From NCBI GenBank assembly GCA_043720395.1, contig JAYSSR010000082.1, forward strand, positions 1 through 64,000: 64,000 nucleotides of DNA, written 5' to 3'. The stretch is from JANOYY01 sp043720395. Its GTDB lineage: Bacteria > Actinomycetota > Acidimicrobiia > Acidimicrobiales > JANYDT01. This document shows, one piece after another, positions 8,228 to 17,112 of the stretch (its first letter is position 1; every line of letters starts with the position of its first letter). The translations under genes and the position numbers were made by a program. The notes beneath the pieces are model-generated. The model was given only the letters and a program-made list of their open reading frames with translations, was not told where the DNA came from and did not search any database.

Positions 8228-9621
8228 GCGTCACCCGTCGCCCAGCCACTCCGAAGCATCTCGTCTGGCAGCGTCGTGAGATCGCCCGCGTTCATGGTGA
8301 GACAGAGGTCTCCGGGTTTCAGCTCCCGCTGGAGCAACGCGATCAACGCCGAGCGGGTTTCGCAGTAGATGGCTCGCTGGTCCGGGTGCGCGGCCGTGAC
8401 CGCGTCCACGAGAAGGGCACCGCTCACACCTTCGATTGGCGCTTGACCAGCCGCGTAAATGTCCGTGATCACCACGAGGTCGACGCCCGCGAACGAATCG
8501 GCGTAGTCCTGCCAAAGGTCCCGCGTGCGGGTGTACCGATGGGGTTGGTAGACGGCGATCACTCGCGTCCATCCCCCGAGCAACGCACCGTTGACGGCGG
8601 CGCGCGCCTTCATCGGTAAGTGCGCATAGTCATCGACAAAGGTGACGCCACGAGCCTCTCCCCGGAACTCGAAACGCCGAGCGGCCCCCCGGAAGCGAGC
8701 GAGCCCCGCAGATGCGACATCGGGATCGACGCCGAGCTCCACGGCCATCGCCAGCGCAGCGGCTGCGTTGGCGGCGTTGTGCTGCCCTGGAACCGAAAGC
8801 TGGACGGAGGTAAGAACGGACCCGTCGTGCACGATGTCAAAAGAACTCGTGAGACCCGACGCCGCAAACCCCTCAATGCGGTAATGGGAGTCGGCTGCGA
8901 ACCCAACCGTCACGAGGCCTGGCACGTCTCCGATACGACGCCGCAGAGCACTCACGCCGAGATCATCAGCGTTGACGACCTTCACGCCACCTGCCTGCGT
9001 CACGAAGCGATCGAACCCCGCCTCGAGCAATTCCAACGTGCCCCACAGATCGAGATGGTCCGGCTCGATGTTGTTCACGATTACCGCTTCGGCACCGAAA
9101 CGGAGAAATGATCCGTCGCTCTCATCGGCCTCGACCACGAACCACTCGGAGTCCGTCCACTCGACACCAGGGCCGAGGCCGTCGATCGTCGAGCCGACAA
9201 TCATCGACGGACGCCACTGTGCCGCGTCCGCTACTACCGCCATCATGGCCGCGGTCGTTGTCTTTCCCGCCGTGCCGCTGATCGCCACGGTGCGCTTCAA
9301 TGCACCCAACGACTCCATGACGTCAGGTCTCGTCGCGATGTCAACGCCGCGTCGCCGTAGTTCGAGCAACTCCCGGTTGTCCTCCGTCACCGCCGTGGAG
9401 ATTGCGACAACGTCAACGGCGTTCTCGAGTCGAGAGACGTCGTGCGGCGACCAGACGTCGCAGCCCTCAGCACGCAACCGTTCCAACACCGTTGACTCGG
9501 CCTGATCGCTACCGGTCACGGTGTGACCCATCCGCACAGCAATGGTCGCTATGGCCGACATCGCGGCACCGCCGACACCGATGATGTGAAGACGCAGCGG
9601 ATGCGACAGGTCAGGCACCAT
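8224..9621 (-). CDS. murC: UDP-N-acetylmuramate--L-alanine ligase MurC
   Basis: 465 residues from the ATG at 9621, which gives MVPDLSHPLRLHIIGVGG and follows the ftsW stop by 8 bp; the frame is open further up but inside ftsW. MurC adds L-Ala to UDP-MurNAc. The Mur-ligase fold is complete: N-terminal Rossmann GVGGAAMSAIA, ATP loop, central domain NNIEPDHLDLWG, and C-terminal VYQPHRYTRTRDL. Two signature positions are odd: the ATP loop reads GTAGKTTT where MurC normally has GTHGKTTT, and the later DDYGHHP-type motif reads DDYAHLP. The rest supports MurC, not MurD, which is missing here. Confidence 0.92.
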   Translation of the reverse strand: MVPDLSHPLRLHIIGVGGAAMSAIATIAVRMGHTVTGSDQAESTVLERLRAEGCDVWSPHDVSRLENAVDVVAISTAVTEDNRELLELRRRGVDIATRPDVMESLGALKRTVAISGTAGKTTTAAMMAVVADAAQWRPSMIVGSTIDGLGPGVEWTDSEWFVVEADESDGSFLRFGAEAVIVNNIEPDHLDLWGTLELLEAGFDRFVTQAGGVKVVNADDLGVSALRRRIGDVPGLVTVGFAADSHYRIEGFAASGLTSSFDIVHDGSVLTSVQLSVPGQHNAANAAAALAMAVELGVDPDVASAGLARFRGAARRFEFRGEARGVTFVDDYAHLPMKARAAVNGALLGGWTRVIAVYQPHRYTRTRDLWQDYADSFAGVDLVVITDIYAAGQAPIEGVSGALLVDAVTAAHPDQRAIYCETRSALIALLQRELKPGDLCLTMNAGDLTTLPDEMLRSGWATGDA

Positions 9622-9629
9622 GTCGACGC

Positions 9630-10892
9630 TCAGATCGCGGCCGACCCAGCCACGGTTTGGCGGCGGGGACGCCGACGGTTCGTTCGAACGCGGGCCGTGC
9701 GAGGTTCTGCGCTGCGGGCCACGTTGACGAGTACGCCGAAGCCCGCGGCCACGACGATGAACGACGACCCACCGTAGGAGACAAAGGGCATCGGAACCCC
9801 GGTGACCGGCAGCAGCCCGAGGACCGCACCCATATTGATGAACGCCTGCGACACGATCCACGTCGTGATGCCAACCGCCAGGAGCGATCCGAACCGGTCT
9901 TGCGCGTGGTTGACAACGCTCAAGCCGACGACAGCGATCAGACCGAAGAGGAGCAACACTGCAGTGGCACCTACAAGTCCGAGTTCCTCACCGATGATCG
10001 CGAACACGAAGTCAGTATGTGCATTTGGTACGAATCCCCATTTCGCCCGGCTTGCCCCTATCCCCACACCGAGGAGACGCCCGCTTGCGAAACCAAGCTT
10101 CGACTGCGCGACATGCCATCCGACGCCGGTTACGTCCTCGTCTGGCCGCAGGAACGCAGTAAGCCGGTCGCGCCGGTAGGAGCTGCTGTAGGCGAAGAGA
10201 AGCGCACCGGCACCGCCCATCACACCGCCCTGGAGAAGTCGTCGCGTCGGCATTCCGGCCGTCACCACAACGGCCGCCGAAGACACGGCAAGAATCACCG
10301 CTGTCCCCATGTCCGGCTGAAGAAGGACGGGAAGGATCGCGACACCGGCGATCGGAAGAATTCGCCATAACACGAAGTGTTTGCTCGCCATCACCGCCGG
10401 GTTGGTTTGCTTCGAAAGTAACCCTGCGAGCATCGCAACCGTTGCGAGTTTCAGGAGCTCTGATGGCTGAAAGCCCAAGGCTTCACTCCCGATCCATCGC
10501 GAGGACCCATTGCGCCTCACTCCGAGTCCCGTGAGCGTCAGAAATGTGCAAAAGACTGCAAACGGATAGAGGAGTAGCGTGAATGTCCACCACAAGCGAT
10601 AGGGAAGGAACGCCGTCACGAGAAGTACCACGGCGGCGACGGCCGCCCAAAGCGTTTGCCGGTCGAAGGTGGTCCAACTGTCGCCGGTGGCGTGCAGCGA
10701 TGAGATTGATGACGCCGACGCGACGAACGTGAGCCCGACGACAGAGAGCACGAAGGCAACGACGAGCAACACAACGGCGGGAATGGTCCAGCGCGACCCT
10801 CCTATCCGGACACCCTTGACCTGGGCCAGCCAGCCAGCACGTTCGTGAGCGGCAGAGAGGCTCAGCGGATGGGTCCGATGAGTGGCGTCCAT
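9630..10892 (-). CDS. ftsW: FtsW/RodA/SpoVE-family septal peptidoglycan polymerase FtsW
   Basis: 420 residues from the ATG at 10892, one base after the mraY stop; a longer open frame exists but would run into mraY. About ten membrane helices. SEDS family hallmarks are the segment GSSRWIGSEALGFQPSEL (loop with the catalytic Asp region), LLQPDMGTA, and GFVPNAHTDFVFAIIGEELG followed by GVPMPFVSYGGSS. SEDS proteins polymerise lipid II glycan with a cognate class B PBP, here FtsI. A basic C-terminal tail (about 25 residues, RVRTNRRRPRR) lies on the cytoplasmic side. murG usually follows ftsW; here murC follows directly. Confidence 0.95.
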   Translation of the reverse strand: MDATHRTHPLSLSAAHERAGWLAQVKGVRIGGSRWTIPAVVLLVVAFVLSVVGLTFVASASSISSLHATGDSWTTFDRQTLWAAVAAVVLLVTAFLPYRLWWTFTLLLYPFAVFCTFLTLTGLGVRRNGSSRWIGSEALGFQPSELLKLATVAMLAGLLSKQTNPAVMASKHFVLWRILPIAGVAILPVLLQPDMGTAVILAVSSAAVVVTAGMPTRRLLQGGVMGGAGALLFAYSSSYRRDRLTAFLRPDEDVTGVGWHVAQSKLGFASGRLLGVGIGASRAKWGFVPNAHTDFVFAIIGEELGLVGATAVLLLFGLIAVVGLSVVNHAQDRFGSLLAVGITTWIVSQAFINMGAVLGLLPVTGVPMPFVSYGGSSFIVVAAGFGVLVNVARSAEPRTARVRTNRRRPRRQTVAGSAAI

Positions 10893-10893
10893 G

Positions 10894-11931
10894 TCAGTCA
10901 ATGCCTCCAATGGACAGAAAGTCCGCGTAGAAAATACCGAGCCCAAGCGCAGCCATACACATTGCGATTATCCAGAAGCGGATAATCACCGTGGTCTCGG
11001 GCCAGCCGCCGAGCTCGAAGTGATGATGGAACGGTGCCATTCGGAAGAGTCGACGGCCACCCATGAGCCGGAACGTGAAGATCTGGACTATCACGGAGAC
11101 GGTCTCCATCACGAAGAGTCCGCCGATGATTGGCAGCAGCAGCGGCGTGGATGTGACCATCGCGATCGCGCCGAATGCAGAGCCGATGGCCAGCGCGCCA
11201 ACGTCACCCATGAAGATGCGAGCTGGTGCAGCATTCCACCACAGGAACCCGGCGCAGGCACCGACCATTGATGCCGCCACGACAGAAACATCGAGAGCCT
11301 GCTTGACCTGATAGGTATCGAAGTGCCGGAACATCCAGAACCCGATCACGGTGTAGGCCGAGAACGCGTACATCGACGACCCCGCAGCGAGCCCGTCGAG
11401 ACCGTCCGTGAGGTTCACAGCGTTTGAAAACCCGATGAGGATGAAGAGTGTGAGGAGCACCCACACGAGTGCGGGAATCTTCCAACCAGGGTTCGAGAAC
11501 CGGGTAAATCCAATCGTGAGCGGTACGTGTGCCCACGAGACTGCGAGCCATCCGAACAGCAGCGCAACCAGGAACTGCCCGCCCGCCTTGGCGCGCTTGT
11601 TCAGCCCGAGACTTCGTTTGCGAGTGACCTTGATCCAGTCATCGACGAGTCCAACGATGGCGGCACCGACAAAGGCGAACACGACGAGCAGACCGCCGCG
11701 CGTGTAACGAAGACCGGTGACGTGGTGAGGAACGGCGTAACCCAGCACAGCGGCGACCACGATCGCGATCCCGCCCATCGTGGGCGTGCCCTTCTTCTTC
11801 TGCTGGTTTTCGTGAAGGTCCTTGTGGATTGGCTGGCCGATTCCCTTCGACGCCAGCCAGCGAATCAAAATGGGCATGCCGAGCAGCGCGGTGAGCGAGC
11901 TGACGAGCGCTGCGACCAGCAGCGAGGTCAT
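10894..11931 (-). CDS. mraY: Phospho-N-acetylmuramoyl-pentapeptide transferase MraY
   Basis: 345 residues, about ten membrane helices. MraY transfers phospho-MurNAc-pentapeptide to undecaprenyl phosphate, forming lipid I. Family motifs are in order: KGTPTMGG, LVDDWIK (the DD pair), NAVNLTDGLDGLA, FMGDVGALAIG and PFHHHFELGGWPE. It overlaps murE by ATGA (11928-11931). In most bacteria murF lies between murE and mraY and murD follows mraY; both are absent here, and ftsW follows after one base. Confidence 0.96.
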   Translation of the reverse strand: MTSLLVAALVSSLTALLGMPILIRWLASKGIGQPIHKDLHENQQKKKGTPTMGGIAIVVAAVLGYAVPHHVTGLRYTRGGLLVVFAFVGAAIVGLVDDWIKVTRKRSLGLNKRAKAGGQFLVALLFGWLAVSWAHVPLTIGFTRFSNPGWKIPALVWVLLTLFILIGFSNAVNLTDGLDGLAAGSSMYAFSAYTVIGFWMFRHFDTYQVKQALDVSVVAASMVGACAGFLWWNAAPARIFMGDVGALAIGSAFGAIAMVTSTPLLLPIIGGLFVMETVSVIVQIFTFRLMGGRRLFRMAPFHHHFELGGWPETTVIIRFWIIAMCMAALGLGIFYADFLSIGGID

Positions 11932-13394
11932 GGTGTCGCGCCATCTCGCAGGCGACGGATCGCAGCGCGCGCTTCGTCGCGATCGTCGAACGCTGCCACC
12001 GTCCCGTTGTGTTCCTGACCTTGTTCGTGACCCTTTCCGGCGATCACAACGACGTCACCGTCACGAGCCCCACCGATCGCGCGCTCGATCGCAGCTCGCC
12101 GATCGAGCTCGATCACGACGCGCGTCCGATCCGTTGCCCCGCCGAGCATCTCGCCTGCGATCGCGGCAGGGTCCTCCGAGCGCGGATTGTCGGCCGTAAT
12201 GATGGCGACATCAGCAATTGACGCCCCGATGCCACCCATGATTGGACGCTTCGCTCGATCGCGGTCACCGCCACAGCCGAAAACGCAGAGCAATCGGCCG
12301 CCATCGCCAACGGTTGCCTTCGCAGCGGTGAGAAGGCGTTCGAGTCCATCGGGGGTGTGCGCGAAGTCGACGATCACTGCGAACGCCTGGCCATCGTCGA
12401 TCAGTTCGTATCGGCCAGGCACCGACAGAGCGCTGAGACCGCGCGCAATCGTCTCGTCGTCGATGCCAAGCGTGCGCGCCACCGCCGCAGCTTCCAGCGA
12501 GTTCATAACGTTGAACGGTCCAGCCATACGCAGGGCCACCAGCTGACCTCGGAGGGTGAAGGTCGAACCCGTCGCCGCCAGCACGAGGTCCGCAGCGTCA
12601 GATGAGTGAACGACCTCCGTGGGAATCAGGGCCGACGCCGCGAGCAATGCGCCACGTGGATCGTCGCCGTTCACGATCGCCCGGACCGCGAACTCAGGCG
12701 TGAAGAGCTTCGCCTTGGCACGGAAATACGCCTCCATCGTCGGATGGAAATCGAGGTGATCCTGCGAGAGGTTGGTAAACACGGCTACCGCGAACCGCAG
12801 GCCGCGCACACGATGGAGCACGAGCGCGTGCGAGGTCACCTCCATGATCACGATCTCGGTGCCAGCTGAGCGAAGCTCTGCGAGCCGAGCTTGGAGATCG
12901 GTGGCCTCGGGCGTAGTCCGCGTTTGCGTGAGCGTTCCAATCACCTCAACGCGACGCCCCGCCGCCAGCAGGATCGATTCGAGGGCGTGCGCCGTCGTCG
13001 TCTTGCCATTCGTGCCCGTGACACCGATCAGCGTCATCGCGGTACCTGGAAAACCCAATACTGCGGCCGCCACCGGGCCCATCGACATGCGGGTGTCCTC
13101 AACCACCATCTGCACAACGTCAGCCTTCAGGTGAAGTTCGTGATCGACGAGGAGCACCGAAGCACCCGAAGCGACGGCGTCATCTGCAAAGGCATGACCG
13201 TCGGTCGAGTTTCCACGTACGCATACGAAGAGCGACCCGTCGACCACGTTTCGAGAATCGTGGGTAACCGATCGGATCACTGCGTCACGAGCGTCGCCGG
13301 CTGTATGAGCCGTGCCGCCGACCAGTCGGACCGAGATCTCGGGGGCATGACCCGCGAGCGCGTCCAGCACCTCCCCAACCGTCACGGCGATCAT
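11928..13394 (-). CDS. murE: UDP-N-acetylmuramoyl-tripeptide synthetase MurE (meso-DAP type)
   Basis: 488 residues, full length. The N-terminal MurE uridine domain has TAGDARDAVIRSVTHDSRNV, the ATP loop is GVTGTNGKTTTAHA, the central domain has EVTSHALVLHRV and FTNLSQDHLDFH, with the carbamylated-Lys region YFRAKAKLF. The C-terminal domain has VDFAHTPDGLERLL and GCGGDRDRAKRP. The motif DNPRSEDP marks meso-diaminopimelate as the third residue (Lys-type enzymes differ at the Arg). A murF fusion is ruled out by length: there is only one Mur ligase unit. It overlaps ftsI and mraY by 4 bp at each end. Confidence 0.96.
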   Translation of the reverse strand: MIAVTVGEVLDALAGHAPEISVRLVGGTAHTAGDARDAVIRSVTHDSRNVVDGSLFVCVRGNSTDGHAFADDAVASGASVLLVDHELHLKADVVQMVVEDTRMSMGPVAAAVLGFPGTAMTLIGVTGTNGKTTTAHALESILLAAGRRVEVIGTLTQTRTTPEATDLQARLAELRSAGTEIVIMEVTSHALVLHRVRGLRFAVAVFTNLSQDHLDFHPTMEAYFRAKAKLFTPEFAVRAIVNGDDPRGALLAASALIPTEVVHSSDAADLVLAATGSTFTLRGQLVALRMAGPFNVMNSLEAAAVARTLGIDDETIARGLSALSVPGRYELIDDGQAFAVIVDFAHTPDGLERLLTAAKATVGDGGRLLCVFGCGGDRDRAKRPIMGGIGASIADVAIITADNPRSEDPAAIAGEMLGGATDRTRVVIELDRRAAIERAIGGARDGDVVVIAGKGHEQGQEHNGTVAAFDDRDEARAAIRRLRDGATP

Positions 13395-16003
13395 GATTCG
13401 ACGTTGGTTGTCGGAGGTCGTGCCGCAACGACTCCCGACGTTGAGGAGTCATCACCGGCACCTGTCGCAAACTGCGCCGCAGCCGCGCTGGATCGAATGG
13501 CCGTCGAGGTTGCGGACGGCGCGTCGGCGGCGAGTGCGGAGCGTCGACGCGCGGGAGCGGTCGCCGAAGGCCTCACAGCCACTGCTACGTCGGACCGATC
13601 GACGCTGCCGGTCGTCCGCCGACGGGAAGTCGGCGCAGAAGCGCGAGCATCTGCTCGGTACGCGGTTTCTCCAACGGGACGCGACGCCGTCGACTTCGCA
13701 GATGCCGCGCGGGCACCAACCGTCGTCGACACCACAATCTCAACGGCGATCGCGCGTGGTGCGGCCGGTTGCGTGTTCCTGCTGACGCTCAGATCGGCAA
13801 CGCCCGACGGAGGGGCCAGCGTCGGAACGGGAACGGTCGGCACGGATGCGCCTCCCCCTGCGCTCGGCGGCACCGAAACCGCCGAACGAACAGCAGGCGG
13901 TGCAGCGGTGGCGGGCACGACCGTCGAGGTGGGCGTCCCCGCGACGGTCGCTCCCTCGGCACCGGCGATGGGAGCGCTCACATCGAGCGCCGCCGTCGAC
14001 AGCGCAGCGCGCCGGATCAACGCCTGTTGCCAGGTGCCAGCGCGCCTGGCGGCCTGGGCTTCACGAGTTGCCGTGGTGTCTGTAATATGTGCACTTAGCA
14101 TTGGAGATCCGGGACTGGGTGCGATGCGAAAGTGCGCAGCTGCGAAGCGCGCGACCTCGGAGAACAAGGGCGCTGCAACCGTGCCGCCGTAGATGTTTGT
14201 CTTGGGCTCGTCGAGAATCACGATCGCGCTCAGCACCGGACGCTCCGCTGGGAAGTAGCCCGCAAAGCTTGCCGTGTACGCGTCCTTCAGGTAGCCACCC
14301 TTACCCGGCTTCTGCGCCGTGCCCGTCTTGCCTGCCACTGTGTACCCGTCGATATGGGCTGCTGTGCCCGTCCCTGAACGGACCACTTCCGTGAGCATTT
14401 CCGTTACTTGGCGGGAGGTGAATTCGGAAACGACTCGCGTGCCCTTTTGCGGCGCGACAGCGTGTGGCTTGCCGTCGCCGTCCACGGTGCCGCGCACGAG
14501 TCGCAGCGGTACTCGGACGCCACCGTTTGCAAGCGTGTTGTAAACGTCAAGCATTTGCGCAGCGGTCACCGCAAGACCCTGGCCGATCGGAACCGTACCG
14601 ATCGACGTGCCCGTCCAGTGGGATCGCTTCAGGAGAAGCCCCGCCGACTCGCCAGGAAAATCGATACCGGTTTTGCTGCCGAGTCCGAAGCCGCGCAGGT
14701 ACTGGTCAAGGCGGTCCTTGCCGATCTTCTGAGCAATCTTGATGGTGCCAATGTTGGAAGAGTTCGCGAGGATCTCGCCGGGCGTCCACGACACCTCGCG
14801 GTGCGGCTCATCGTCTTTGAACCGATGGTCGGACACCCAGTAGCGGTCGGGAACCGACAACCGGGTCGAAGGCGACAAGATCCCCTCCTCAAGCGCGGCT
14901 GCGATGGTGATCGCCTTGTTCACGGATCCAGGTTCGTAGACACAGACCAACGCGCAGTTGTGCTCGGTGTTCACAACACCCCGGTTCGCATCGACCTTCA
15001 TGTTCGCCATCACGAGAACATCGCCCGTTTGAACCTGGGAGACCAACACCGTGCCGCTCTTCGCTCCGGTGATCGCGATCGACGTCGCCAGCATCCCCTC
15101 GACGCTGTACTGCAGGGAACGATCGAGCGTCAGCGCGAACGTCGTACCGCGCACGGCGGGAATCTCCAGCTGCGGCGTCCCGGCGATCTGGCGCCCCCGG
15201 GCACCGCGCTCGACGAGAAGCTCGCCTTCCGTGCCATGCAGCCGGTCCTGATACTGCTTTTCCAGGCCGGTTTCACCCACGTCGGTAGCGCGATTGACGC
15301 GACCGAGGACGCCACGGGCTAAGTCCCCGGCCGGATAGAGGCGCCGGGGCTCCTCCTCGAGATAGACGCCGTCAAGGGTTGGTTCGTAGGCGCGCACACG
15401 AGTTGCAGCGTCCTCATTGAGGCCCCGCGCAACAACCGAATACCGACTCGTGCCATTCAGCCGAGGGCGAACCTGTGCGGCGTCGATACCGAGGATGGTG
15501 GCAATTGCCTTGGCGTATGCATCGCGATCCTGGCGGGCAAGCACCTTCGGGTCTGCCACGACGCGCCATTCGCGTACGGAGATGGCGAGCGGAACTCCGG
15601 TCCGGTCGACCAGATCACCTCGTTCGGCAGCAAGGCGCGTGAAGCGGATGCGTTGCTTCAGGCCCTGCGCGATTGCCGCCTCGGGGTTGACAAGCTGGAG
15701 ACGCGTCATCTGCGCGAACACTGCGGCGACGAGGCCAACGGACAGGAGAGCAAGCGTCCGAACGCGTGTCGTCGGCACGGCCCGAACGAGCGGTCTCGCC
15801 GATTTTTGCCTCCCTGTACCGCCGGTCGCCCTACGCGAAGCCGTCGAGCGCGAGGCCTTTGAACTCCTGCCAGAACGAGGTCCCGGACCAGTCGCTGCGG
15901 AACGTCCGCGCAAGGTGCGTCGCAGCGCCTCGTTGGGTGCCATGACGTAGATGCGCTGTTTGGGCTGGCGTCGTGGGCCGTGTCCCTGGTGACGTTGTGT
16001 CAC
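13391..16003 (-). CDS. ftsI: Class B penicillin-binding protein, FtsI/PBP3 type, with long Ser/Ala/Pro-rich tail
   Basis: 870 residues, against about 550-680 in usual FtsI proteins. A basic cytoplasmic N-terminus (about 1-78) and one membrane helix (VRTLALLSVGLVAAVFAQM) come first. The PBP dimerisation domain follows, then the transpeptidase domain with SVNK (Ser360), SSN (ANSSNIGTIK) and KTGT (Lys559). After about residue 645 there is a 220-residue tail rich in Ala, Ser, Thr, Pro and Arg with no PASTA domain and little predicted order. The tail lies outside the membrane. The gene starts at a GTG overlapping the ftsL-like stop (GTGA) and overlaps murE by ATGA. It makes septal cross-links with FtsW. 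Confidence 0.93.
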   Translation of the reverse strand: MTQRHQGHGPRRQPKQRIYVMAPNEALRRTLRGRSAATGPGPRSGRSSKASRSTASRRATGGTGRQKSARPLVRAVPTTRVRTLALLSVGLVAAVFAQMTRLQLVNPEAAIAQGLKQRIRFTRLAAERGDLVDRTGVPLAISVREWRVVADPKVLARQDRDAYAKAIATILGIDAAQVRPRLNGTSRYSVVARGLNEDAATRVRAYEPTLDGVYLEEEPRRLYPAGDLARGVLGRVNRATDVGETGLEKQYQDRLHGTEGELLVERGARGRQIAGTPQLEIPAVRGTTFALTLDRSLQYSVEGMLATSIAITGAKSGTVLVSQVQTGDVLVMANMKVDANRGVVNTEHNCALVCVYEPGSVNKAITIAAALEEGILSPSTRLSVPDRYWVSDHRFKDDEPHREVSWTPGEILANSSNIGTIKIAQKIGKDRLDQYLRGFGLGSKTGIDFPGESAGLLLKRSHWTGTSIGTVPIGQGLAVTAAQMLDVYNTLANGGVRVPLRLVRGTVDGDGKPHAVAPQKGTRVVSEFTSRQVTEMLTEVVRSGTGTAAHIDGYTVAGKTGTAQKPGKGGYLKDAYTASFAGYFPAERPVLSAIVILDEPKTNIYGGTVAAPLFSEVARFAAAHFRIAPSPGSPMLSAHITDTTATREAQAARRAGTWQQALIRRAALSTAALDVSAPIAGAEGATVAGTPTSTVVPATAAPPAVRSAVSVPPSAGGGASVPTVPVPTLAPPSGVADLSVSRNTQPAAPRAIAVEIVVSTTVGARAASAKSTASRPVGETAYRADARASAPTSRRRTTGSVDRSDVAVAVRPSATAPARRRSALAADAPSATSTAIRSSAAAAQFATGAGDDSSTSGVVAARPPTTNVES

Positions 16004-17112
16004 GAGGTCGCGCCGGACTCTTCCGTTGACGACGCAGGCACCGTCGCAGACACGAATGTGACGCGATCGGCCGGGACCAGGCCCAATTCACTTGCCTTGC
16101 CGATCACATGTGCTGGTGCTTCGAGCCCCGCTACCTCGACGCGCAAGCGCTGGTTGAGCCGCTCCGCCACGGTCACCTTCACACGAACTTCGTCGAGCAG
16201 TAGCTGGTTCTTGGCAAGCGTCGCATGAAGGGCAATGGCAGACGAGAACACGCCGAACAGCAGGACAAAGGCACTGGACAGGAGGAATCCAAAACGCAGC
16301 CGACGCTGACGTGGGGTCGAGGGGAGACGCGGGGGTCGCGCAACGCGTAGGTCGGCGCGAGGTTCCCGGACCGGGGCTCGCTTCCCTGCCGCCCCCCGGG
16401 CATCCCAGCGGAGCTGCGGCACCGGAGCGAGCGCCGTCGCGCCATCGACGGCACCAACGTCGATGGAGCGGCCGACCTCAATCTTGCGGACCGAGGACGC
16501 TGGCGACACCTGAGACGCAGCCCGCTCACGGCTGGTGCGGACCTCCGCGGTGGCCACGCCGGAACGGAATCGACGCGGGGCAGGCGCCTCGCTGGTCGTT
16601 GCAGCGGGATGCGAGACGGGACCGGAGGCGGGACTTGCCGATGACGATCCGGAGCGGCGAGCCGCTGGTGTTCCGGAGCGGCGAGCCGCTGGGCGACCCA
16701 CGCCTGTTCGGCGTGTCGCAACCGGCCTCTGACGACGCCCACCACCCGCCGGATGCGACTCACGCGCGGCGACGGCCGCATCGCCTCCCCGACGATCCAC
16801 ACCCGTCGTCGCGTCCGCGCTGCCATTCTCGGCCACCGCGGCGAGATGCTTGCGGGGACGCTGCATGGATGCACGTGCCTCCAGTTCACGGCGAGCCTCG
16901 ACGGCACGCTGCGCCATTTCGACATCGACCGAGACCGTCCCCCAGCGACGCTCCGCACGGTTCGGATTGAGAGCGAATACCGCACTCCGGAGGCTGGGTG
17001 CCACTGCGCGGTCCGTGTCCGCGGCAAGCGTCGAGCCACGAGGACGCGTCATGGCTGCGAACTGACGCGCTCGCGTCGTATCGGGTGGAAGGAGCGACGG
17101 GCGGACGGTCAT
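16000..17112 (-). CDS. FtsL-like septum protein with long disordered basic N-terminus
   Basis: 370 residues from the ATG at 17112, which overlaps the rsmH stop (ATGA). One membrane helix near residues 273-294 (RFGFLLSSAFVLLFGVFSSA), then a short heptad-like stretch (NQLLLDEVRVKVTVAERLNQRL) and an extracytoplasmic end containing LGLVPADRVTFV. This architecture and the position between rsmH and ftsI identify an FtsL-type protein; sequence similarity alone would be weak. The 272-residue cytoplasmic region is Arg/Ala/Pro/Ser-rich and probably disordered, and contains an in-frame 24-bp duplication. Ordinary FtsL has about 100-150 residues. Confidence 0.8.
   Translation of the reverse strand: MTVRPSLLPPDTTRARQFAAMTRPRGSTLAADTDRAVAPSLRSAVFALNPNRAERRWGTVSVDVEMAQRAVEARRELEARASMQRPRKHLAAVAENGSADATTGVDRRGGDAAVAARESHPAGGGRRQRPVATRRTGVGRPAARRSGTPAARRSGSSSASPASGPVSHPAATTSEAPAPRRFRSGVATAEVRTSRERAASQVSPASSVRKIEVGRSIDVGAVDGATALAPVPQLRWDARGAAGKRAPVREPRADLRVARPPRLPSTPRQRRLRFGFLLSSAFVLLFGVFSSAIALHATLAKNQLLLDEVRVKVTVAERLNQRLRVEVAGLEAPAHVIGKASELGLVPADRVTFVSATVPASSTEESGATS
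16648..16692. repeat. In-frame 24-bp period duplication in the ftsL-like gene
   Basis: A 21-bp word beginning TCCGGAGCGGCGAGCC occurs at 16648-16668 and again at 16672-16692. It encodes the duplicated peptide AARRSG in the disordered cytoplasmic region of the FtsL-like protein. Confidence 0.9.

Noticed and set aside
9622..9861. 80-residue N-terminal extension of MurC
   Set aside because: It lies inside ftsW and has no Mur-ligase similarity; the ATG at 9621 gives the standard N-terminus.
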